The translations under genes were made by a program, and so were the position numbers. The notes beneath the pieces were generated by a model. It made no database searches, was not told where the DNA came from, and was given only the letters and a program-made list of their open reading frames with translations. DNA of 11,211 nucleotides from an uncultured Collinsella sp. (GTDB taxonomy: Bacteria; Actinomycetota; Coriobacteriia; Coriobacteriales; Coriobacteriaceae). The stretch is taken from contig UROO01000059.1 in assembly GCA_900549555.1 (NCBI GenBank), positions 1 to 11,211 on the forward strand. The letters are read 5' to 3'. Of this stretch, positions 7,123 to 11,211 are shown one piece after another (positions within the stretch are counted from its first letter, which is position 1; each line of letters starts with the position of its first letter).

Positions 7123-7179
7123 GTCCGAGTTTTGACCAATTTGCATTTCTAGATTAGTCCGAGTTTTGACTATCGTCAA
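7123..7179 (-). promoter_or_regulatory. marR-ABC operon promoter with candidate operators
   Basis: On the minus strand TTGACG (7174-7179), 17-bp spacer, TAATCT (7151-7156): a good sigma-70/SigA promoter, leader about 40 nt. A 14-bp sequence, GTCAAAACTCGGAC, occurs twice in the same orientation: in the spacer (7157-7170) and just downstream of the -10 (7123-7136), start to start 34 bp. An inverted repeat TTGAC-tatc-GTCAA (7166-7179) overlaps the -35. A protein bound at these repeats would block RNA polymerase, fitting autoregulation by MarR. Confidence 0.75.
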
Positions 7180-7221
7180 TAAGCTCGTTATATATGGTCA
7201 GCTCAACATAAGCATATCGAC

Positions 7222-7259
7222 AAAAAAAGACCGCCGGCGCGGGGGCGGCGCCGGCGGTC
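7222..7259 (-). terminator. Strong rho-independent terminator of the 96-aa gene
   Basis: On the minus strand, a perfect 12-bp GC-rich stem (7248-7259 with 7229-7240), 7-nt loop, then seven consecutive Ts (7222-7228). It lies 28 bp past the stop of the small gene and stops it reading into the marR promoter. It is the best terminator in the window. Confidence 0.95.
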
Positions 7260-7286
7260 ACGCGAGAATAGCGATGTATTTGCCCG

Positions 7287-7577
7287 TTAGGCAGCGACGG
7301 CCTCGTAGACCGTTGCGCCCGCAAAGCTGTCGTGCAGGCTCTTGCCGCAGATCCAAGGCAGCTCGACGACCTCGCAGACCGTGTTGACCAGCTCGGAGCA
7401 GTCGGTAAAGTGGCCCTTATCGTTGAGGGTCTCGCAATCCTGAACACGCCAATAGCCATCGGTGTGCGTGATGTAGTACTCGTGATCGTTGATCGACACG
7501 AAAGCGCGCGTCTTGGAACGCAGCAGCTTCAGAAATCCTTCGAAGTCAGTCTCGACGACATCTCCAGCCTGGAACAT
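7287..7577 (-). CDS. Hypothetical protein, 96 aa
   Basis: I do not recognise this family. The product is a soluble, acidic 96-residue protein with no signal peptide or membrane segment. It has a small alpha/beta look: MFQAGDVVETDFEGFLKLLR, then strands AFVSINDHEYYITHT and YWRVQDCE, then DKGHFTDCSELVNTVCEVVELPWICGKSLHDSF. It contains four cysteines (in QDCE, TDCS, VCEV, WICG), not in a recognisable zinc-ribbon spacing. That it is a real gene is supported by AGGAGGT 7 nt before the ATG at 7577, a promoter upstream, a textbook terminator and GC-rich third positions. The frame is open to 7607 but the Shine-Dalgarno decides the start. It stands as a single-gene unit between the efflux operon and the nitroreductase, and no function can be assigned. 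Confidence 0.85.
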   Translation of the reverse strand: MFQAGDVVETDFEGFLKLLRSKTRAFVSINDHEYYITHTDGYWRVQDCETLNDKGHFTDCSELVNTVCEVVELPWICGKSLHDSFAGATVYEAVAA

Positions 7578-7611
7578 GATAGTTACCTCCTGGCCCAGCG
7601 CCACCACAGCG

Positions 7612-7655
7612 CATTGATAAACGTTGGTACCCCTTTAGTAAAACCTTTATCAATG
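7612..7655 (-). promoter_or_regulatory. Promoter and palindromic operator of the 96-aa gene
   Basis: On the minus strand TTTACT (7637-7642), 17-bp spacer, TATCAA (7614-7619), each 4/6 to consensus. A perfect 10-bp inverted repeat CATTGATAAA (7612-7621) / TTTATCAATG (7646-7655) brackets it: one arm covers the -10, the other lies just upstream of the -35. This resembles a repressor operator, or two half-sites. Confidence 0.55.
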
Positions 7656-7872
7656 GATATGCGCCCATGTTTTAGGCAAGTGGTAAAAAACCGCAGGGTA
7701 GACGGGATAAAACGTTTAACCATCTCATTAGCTTCTCACATTCTTGCCGCAGTTTTATGCAAGCCGACTTTTCCGATTGGTGGCTATTGCTGTTTGGGGC
7801 CCTCTGCACGATTACGGCTACGGCACGACGGGTAAGAACGGAGCATCTGCAACGTCATCGCTAGGAGAACCC

Positions 7873-8394
7873 ATGGAGACCATCGAAGCGCTCATCCATC
7901 GCCGTAGCTGCCGCAACTACAGCGATCGCCCCGTCGAGGCAGAAAAGCTCGCACGCATTATCGAGGCAGGCCAGTACGCGCCGAGCGGCATGGGACGTCA
8001 GCCGGTCACGTTCGTCGCCGTTACCGATCCCGCGACCGTCGAGCGTCTCTCGCAGCTCAACGCCCAAGTTATGGGCAGCGATGGCGATCCCTTCTACGGG
8101 GCCAAGACTGTTGTGGTAGTGCTCGTCGACCGCAGCGTGCCCACGCACCTGGAAGACGGCTCGCTCGCCATGGGCAACCTGCTTAACGCAGCCCATGCGC
8201 TGGGCATCGATTCGTGCTGGATTCATCGCGCCCACGAGGTTTTCGATTCGCCCGAGGGTCTCGAACTGCTGGCCAGCTGGGGTCTGCCCGCCGACGGAAG
8301 CCTGCGCGGTGTGGGCAACTGCATTCTGGGCTACGCCGAGGACGCACTCCCCAAGGCCAAGCCTCGCCGCGACAACGTGGTGTACGTCAGGTAG
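7873..8394 (+). CDS. Nitroreductase family protein (FMN-dependent)
   Basis: 173-residue member of the nitroreductase fold family: FMN-binding, homodimeric, cytosolic NAD(P)H-dependent oxidoreductase acting on nitro, quinone or related compounds. Typical features are present: the opening METIEALIHRRSCRNYSDRPV with the FMN-phosphate-binding RRS motif at 10-12, the QYAPSGMGRQPVTFVAV segment (34-50; normally APS.xN.QPW), a central stretch (99-118) with GNLLNAAHALGIDSCWI, and the FMN-contacting C-terminus with NCILGYAED and KPRRDNVVYV. It is the compact anaerobe-type form (about 170 aa). Start: ATG at 7873 with AGGAG 5 nt upstream; the frame is open to 7744 but that extension has lower GC and no start signal. 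I could not find a convincing promoter in 7656-7862. Physiological substrate unknown. Confidence 0.92.
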   Translation: METIEALIHRRSCRNYSDRPVEAEKLARIIEAGQYAPSGMGRQPVTFVAVTDPATVERLSQLNAQVMGSDGDPFYGAKTVVVVLVDRSVPTHLEDGSLAMGNLLNAAHALGIDSCWIHRAHEVFDSPEGLELLASWGLPADGSLRGVGNCILGYAEDALPKAKPRRDNVVYVR

Positions 8395-9043
8395 ACAGTT
8401 CCGCCGTTCTACCGAACGGCGGACCCGCTGAAAGGCCCCGTCCCATATTTGCTGCCCCACTCGCAACTAATCTTGCCGATGGAGTTGTTGCCGTTTCGCT
8501 CGTCTGACTCGCATCGGCGTCGTCGCTTTGCTCGCCTTCGCCCTTTTGCGCATCGGCAATGGTGGCAGCAGCTGCGACCACACCGCGCTGAGGCGCCACG
8601 CCCGTCTGGGTCTGAGCGCCCTCGACAACTTCTGTGCCTGCATGCGCGAGCTCGGCCGACTTAAACATTGCGTCCAAGTTGGCGCCACCGCCGGCATAAC
8701 CAAGCGCCGCGAGCGCGATGACAATCACCGCAACAACAACTGCAATCGGCACATAACGGTGCCAGCCAGCAGGATTGAGTCCACTACGGCGGGCAGCACC
8801 GCGGCTAATGTAGCCAAGCGTTCCATCGTGCTTGAGCTTTGAGCCCACCACGCGCCTTCGTCCCCACAACGAGGACTCGGCCTGCATGGCCAAGCGAGCG
8901 CTTGCCGAAGGATAGCCATATTTTGTGCGCTTGAACGAGCCGTCGAACCCCGAGGCGCTTTTGCCCCACGTCCGCGAAGTCGTACGCCGGCCGACCGGCG
9001 CCGCACTTCGCTTTGTTCGGTTCGTTTTTGAAGTCTCCGCCAT
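8387..9043 (-). CDS. Hypothetical single-pass membrane protein
   Basis: 218 residues, family not recognised. Layout: a very basic, Ser/Arg-rich N-terminal part (1-97), one clear hydrophobic helix (98-117, VPIAVVVAVIVIALAALGYA), then an Ala/Thr/Ser-rich, acidic, low-complexity C-terminal part (118-218, with GEGEQSDDADASQTSETATT). By the positive-inside rule the basic part is cytoplasmic and the acidic part exported. Codon use is GC-rich like its neighbours, with somewhat more non-optimal codons. Start: ATG at 9043 with a GGGGGAG purine run, but the spacing is very short (1-2 nt), so the start is uncertain; an upstream GTG at 9097 lacks any ribosome site. Its last 8 bp overlap the convergent nitroreductase gene. 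It lies 83 bp after the regulator and could be co-transcribed. It may be a cell-envelope or regulatory anchor protein; this is a guess. Confidence 0.7.
   Translation of the reverse strand: MAETSKTNRTKRSAAPVGRRTTSRTWGKSASGFDGSFKRTKYGYPSASARLAMQAESSLWGRRRVVGSKLKHDGTLGYISRGAARRSGLNPAGWHRYVPIAVVVAVIVIALAALGYAGGGANLDAMFKSAELAHAGTEVVEGAQTQTGVAPQRGVVAAAATIADAQKGEGEQSDDADASQTSETATTPSARLVASGAANMGRGLSAGPPFGRTAELST
8400..8423. terminator. Hairpin between convergent genes, inside coding sequence
   Basis: Perfect 10-bp stem TCCGCCGTTC (8400-8409) / GAACGGCGGA (8414-8423) with a TACC loop, 5 bp after the nitroreductase stop. It has no T-tract on either strand and lies inside the end of the minus-strand membrane-protein gene. 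It probably slows or ends plus-strand transcription, with rho or as a mRNA end stabiliser. Confidence 0.5.
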
Positions 9044-9126
9044 ACTCCCCCGCACGCCGTAACACAATCGAAACAATGCTTCTTTGGACTGTATCACACG
9101 CGCCGCACGCGGTCACGGCGCCTCGC

Positions 9127-10344
9127 TCAGCGGTCGTTGTCCTTCAGCAGGCGCCATAAAGTCGTGCGGCTTATACCGAGCACCTCTGCCGCACGTGTCC
9201 TGTTGCCGTGAAGGTGCTGCAGGACCAACCGTGCGACATCGCGCTCGGTATCGGCCAGGGAACGCAAGATGTACAAATCGCTTTCGAGCGCCGGGGCGCC
9301 AAAGGTCGCGGTCTTGATAACGTCCTCCTGGGCAAGCACCTCTTTCGCCACGGCACGCTCCACCGTTCCAGCCCCCACTAATATATAGAGTCGTTCAGAG
9401 ACTTCACGCAGCTGCAGGTAATTGCGGGGCCAACGGTACGCATCGAGCGTCTCTGCCGCGGCGGCGGACAACATGGGGGCACCCGTCTTAAACATATCTG
9501 CCAGATACCCCAGATAGCGCGCAACCTTTTCCGACGCGCCGCCCTGCTCGGCAATCGCCGGCGCCACACTCACTGCACAGGCCAGACGCTCGGTTACAAA
9601 AGCAGCCTGATCGCTTTCGCCGCCGCCCGGCATATCGTTTGCCGTCAACACCACATGGCAACGAGTTGCGAGCGCCGTGTCGATCATTACGGACACGAGC
9701 TCGCGCAGACGTTGGGGGCCAACAGCATGCCAGCCGCCCATGCAAAGTGTCAGCCCCGTTTGGAATAGCGGCGATTCGGAACTTTTGAGCAGATGGCGCC
9801 AGCCGCGATCCGTAAGCTCATCGAGCGCAACGGACACAAAGGGCTGATCGGCATAGGGTCCATCCAGGTACAGGCGCCTTGCAATCTGATCCTGCCCCGC
9901 GCCCAGCTCGCCCTCGAGCATAAGGGGCACCCCACGCGCATAGCTCTCCCGTACGGGGGCAGCGACCGCCGCCGCGTCTTCGACGATGCCGTACGTGCTC
10001 GACGCGTAGCGAGCCTCGACTTCGTCGGCATTGAGCCACTCGATGCCCGCATGCGTCGCAGCGGCGCGCACCTCATGCGCCACGACCACCCAAAGCGCTC
10101 CGCGCTCCTTGGCCGTCGGGCGCACCGTCAAGCTCAACCGCACGCCCTCGTGGCCCATCACCAGGCGCGCCCCATCGCCCACGCGAGCGAGACGCTCGGA
10201 AACAAAAGCAGCGATATCCTGCTCGAGCGCCGCGTCACTCATAGTCGAGATTACAACGCCACCGCGCCCGTCGATTGCCAGCGCCGATGCTCCGGCTGCG
10301 GACAATGCCTCAATCAGAATCTGCAGCTTGGCATCGCTGTCCAT
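9127..10344 (-). CDS. Fis-type HTH regulator with degenerate sigma-54-activator AAA+ domain
   Basis: 405-residue DNA-binding regulator with the layout of sigma-54 enhancer-binding proteins. N-terminal sensor-like region (1-115; LQILIEALSAAGASALAIDGRGGVVIS resembles a PAS start), a central AAA+-like domain (about 118-330), and a C-terminal Fis-type helix-turn-helix (HTH_8, about 370-402: LVLQHLHGNRTRAAEVLGISRTTLWRLLK). The AAA+ part is recognisable by GELGAGQDQIARRLY (145-159, for GESGTGKELIAR), QPFVSVALDEL (167-177) and YRWPRNYLQLREVSERLYIL (303-322, for YxWPGNVRELRNVIERAVIL). Key residues are gone: Walker A Lys is Gln151, the Walker B LFLDE is replaced by LTLCMG (198-203), and there is no GAFTGA loop. 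It should therefore neither hydrolyse ATP nor remodel sigma-54, and probably works as a ligand-responsive repressor or activator, in the manner of TyrR but further degenerated. Start: ATG at 10344, Shine-Dalgarno weak. It lies downstream of yeiH. Confidence 0.85.
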   Translation of the reverse strand: MDSDAKLQILIEALSAAGASALAIDGRGGVVISTMSDAALEQDIAAFVSERLARVGDGARLVMGHEGVRLSLTVRPTAKERGALWVVVAHEVRAAATHAGIEWLNADEVEARYASSTYGIVEDAAAVAAPVRESYARGVPLMLEGELGAGQDQIARRLYLDGPYADQPFVSVALDELTDRGWRHLLKSSESPLFQTGLTLCMGGWHAVGPQRLRELVSVMIDTALATRCHVVLTANDMPGGGESDQAAFVTERLACAVSVAPAIAEQGGASEKVARYLGYLADMFKTGAPMLSAAAAETLDAYRWPRNYLQLREVSERLYILVGAGTVERAVAKEVLAQEDVIKTATFGAPALESDLYILRSLADTERDVARLVLQHLHGNRTRAAEVLGISRTTLWRLLKDNDR

Positions 10345-10393
10345 GGTTCGCCCCGTCTCCAGCCACGGCCCTTATCTGTGGCTTGGCATCTCA

Positions 10394-10458
10394 AGTGTTT
10401 CAAAATTGAACGATAATGTTCACCAAACACTATAGGGCCTGCGGCGCCTTCTTGCGAA
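10394..10458 (-). promoter_or_regulatory. Regulator promoter with nested dyad operator
   Basis: On the minus strand TTCGCA (10453-10458), 18-bp spacer, TATAGT (10429-10434). Directly downstream and overlapping the -10 lies a nested inverted repeat: outer arms AGTGTTT (10394-10400) / AAACACT (10425-10431), inner arms TGAAC (10407-10411) / GTTCA (10418-10422). The two centres differ by 2 bp. It is 50-87 bp before the ATG. A Fis-type dimer bound here would repress its own gene. Confidence 0.55.
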
Positions 10459-10465
10459 TATATGA

Positions 10466-10557
10466 ATTGCCCCGCATCGCCATCCTGGCGGGGCGATAAG
10501 AGCTCTTCGGGACCTATCAACCTGCGGACAAGCCATACCCGCAAGAGCTCCTATCGC
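10466..10557 (-). terminator. Two overlapping hairpins after yeiH
   Basis: Hairpin A: ATTGCCCCGC (10466-10475) / GCGGGGCGAT (10488-10497), 10 bp with one G-T pair, 12-nt loop. Hairpin B: GCGATAAGAGCTC (10493-10505) / GAGCTCCTATCGC (10545-10557), 12 of 13 paired, with further inner pairing. They share 10493-10497 and so exclude each other. Neither has a long T-tract. The simplest reading is the yeiH transcript end, 53 bp past its stop. Confidence 0.5.
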
Positions 10558-10609
10558 TCCACCGCAGGCATGCGCTCACCAGCAACCAGTACGCAAATAA
10601 GCTACTTCT

Positions 10610-11163
10610 CTACCAGATTCCCAGCACGTGCTGCATTCCTAAACTCATGCACGCAATGCCAATCCAGCAGCAAAAGCCCAATGCGATGGGCTTGCCGCCC
10701 TTTTTGACCAGCTCGACGATATCGGTATTGAAGCCAATAGCCGCCATGGCCATCACAATAAAGAACTTCGACAGCTCCTTGATGGGCGCCGTAATGGACG
10801 CAGGAAGCTGAAGCACCGTGGTGATCACGCTCGCCAGCACAAAGAACAACACAAACATGGGAAACGCACGTTTAAGCGAGAACGTGCTTTTGGCGTCGCC
10901 GCCGGCCTTGCGCGCCAGATGCATCTGCCAGCATGCGAGAGCCAATGTAATGGGAATAATGGCCAGCGTCCTGGTGAGCTTAACCACTGTGGCGCTTTCG
11001 AGCACATTGGCGCCGGGATGCATGCTATCCCAGGCGCTCGCCGCAGCCGTTACCGACGAGGTGTCGTTGATGGCGGTGCCGGCAAACAGGCCAAAGCCCT
11101 CGTTGGTCAGCCCGAGCATGCCGCCGAGCGTCGGAAACACGAGCGCCGCGATAACGTTAAACA
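10610..11163 (-). CDS. yeiH: YeiH/UPF0324-family transporter, C-terminal part (5' end missing)
   Basis: About 184 C-terminal residues of a polytopic membrane protein of the YeiH family (Cons_hypoth698), often labelled putative sulfate exporter; full length is usually 330-440. Family landmarks: GLFAGTAINDTSSVTAAAS (25-43; compare GTAVHDTSQV in YeiH), VVKLTRTLAIIP (60-71), a polar loop LARKAGGDAKSTFSLKRAFP, and KFFIVMAMAAIGFNTDIVELVKKGGKPIALGF near the end. About five membrane segments are visible (1-20, 68-83, 100-117, 136-152, 162-180). Genomic sequence ends at 11163, where the library adapter begins; an apparent GTG start at 11164 is made by the adapter junction and is not real. The true transported compound is not proven for the family; sulfate or a sulfonate-derived anion is the usual proposal. 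The regulator gene follows 265 bp downstream on the same strand. Confidence 0.88.
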
Positions 11164-11211
11164 CTGTCTCTTATACACATCTCCGAGCCCACGAGACGGA
11201 CTCCTATCTCG
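11164..11211 (+). other. Nextera P7/i7 library adapter (artefact)
   Basis: Non-genomic. 11164-11182 are the Tn5 mosaic end in reverse (CTGTCTCTTATACACATCT), 11183-11197 the read-2 tail (CCGAGCCCACGAGAC), 11198-11205 (GGACTCCT) the i7 index (from memory, N705), and 11206-11211 (ATCTCG) the beginning of the P7 primer. Together with the left end, the contig carries one complete library orientation, P5 left and P7 right, so the trimming step was missed before assembly. Confidence 0.98.

Noticed and set aside
7744..7872. 43-residue N-terminal extension of the nitroreductase
   Set aside because: It starts at a TTG without a ribosome site, has lower GC, and the family begins at METIEALIHRRS.
2863..8394. 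A novel defence or biosynthetic system spanning the ABC operon, 96-aa gene and nitroreductase
   Set aside because: The three units are separated by a strong terminator or by opposite orientation, and have separate promoters. Nothing ties them functionally except proximity.
9044..9126. Intrinsic terminator or separate promoter between the regulator and the membrane-protein gene
   Set aside because: Only a 6-bp stem (GCGCCG/CGGCGC) without a T-tract, and no acceptable -35/-10 pair; co-transcription remains as likely.

Overview
This is an 11.2 kb chromosomal contig from a GC-rich, probably Gram-positive gut bacterium. Codon choice is strongly C/G-ending. The gene families (type II branched-chain aminotransferase, Bacillus-like short serine acetyltransferase, LmrCD/TM287-288-like heterodimeric ABC exporter under a MarR regulator, Fis-type HTH regulator beside a YeiH transporter) suggest Actinobacteria of the class Coriobacteriia, with Collinsella as my best guess. 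This is an inference from style and content; there is no rRNA or other marker in the window. Both ends (1-47 and 11164-11211) are Illumina Nextera library adapter including index bases, so only 48-11163 is biological and both terminal genes are cut by sequencing artefact.

Layout. (1) 48-889, minus: ilvE-type aminotransferase, missing its C-terminus, with a promoter and a leader of about 150 nt upstream. (2) 1188-1826, minus: DedA-family membrane protein, ending at a strong hairpin. (3) 2050-2754, plus: cysE, divergent from dedA, with a dyad abutting its -10 box and a hairpin terminator. (4) 7104 down to 2863, minus: a tight three-gene operon marR - ABC half-transporter (degenerate ATPase site) - ABC half-transporter (canonical site), with genes overlapping or 1 bp apart. 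The marR promoter carries two copies of a 14-bp repeat and looks autoregulated. (5) 7287-7577, minus: a 96-aa protein of unknown function with a well-formed promoter/operator and a textbook terminator. (6) 7873-8394, plus: small FMN nitroreductase. (7) 9043 down to 8387, minus: single-pass membrane protein of unknown function whose 3' end overlaps the nitroreductase. (8) 10344 down to 9127, minus: Fis-type HTH regulator whose AAA+ domain has lost its ATP-binding and hydrolysis motifs. (9) 11163 down to 10610, minus: 3' part of a YeiH-family (UPF0324) transporter.

Working together: the MarR/ABC operon reads as a self-contained drug or toxic-compound efflux module. The pseudo-AAA+ regulator lies directly downstream of the YeiH transporter and is a plausible controller of it. 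CysE (cysteine synthesis), IlvE (BCAA synthesis) and DedA are housekeeping. I see no phage, IS, CRISPR, tRNA or rRNA, and no clear new multi-gene system. The most unusual items are the dead-ATPase regulator with its structured upstream region, the orphan 96-aa gene with its operator, and the REP-like palindrome at the end of the ABC operon.
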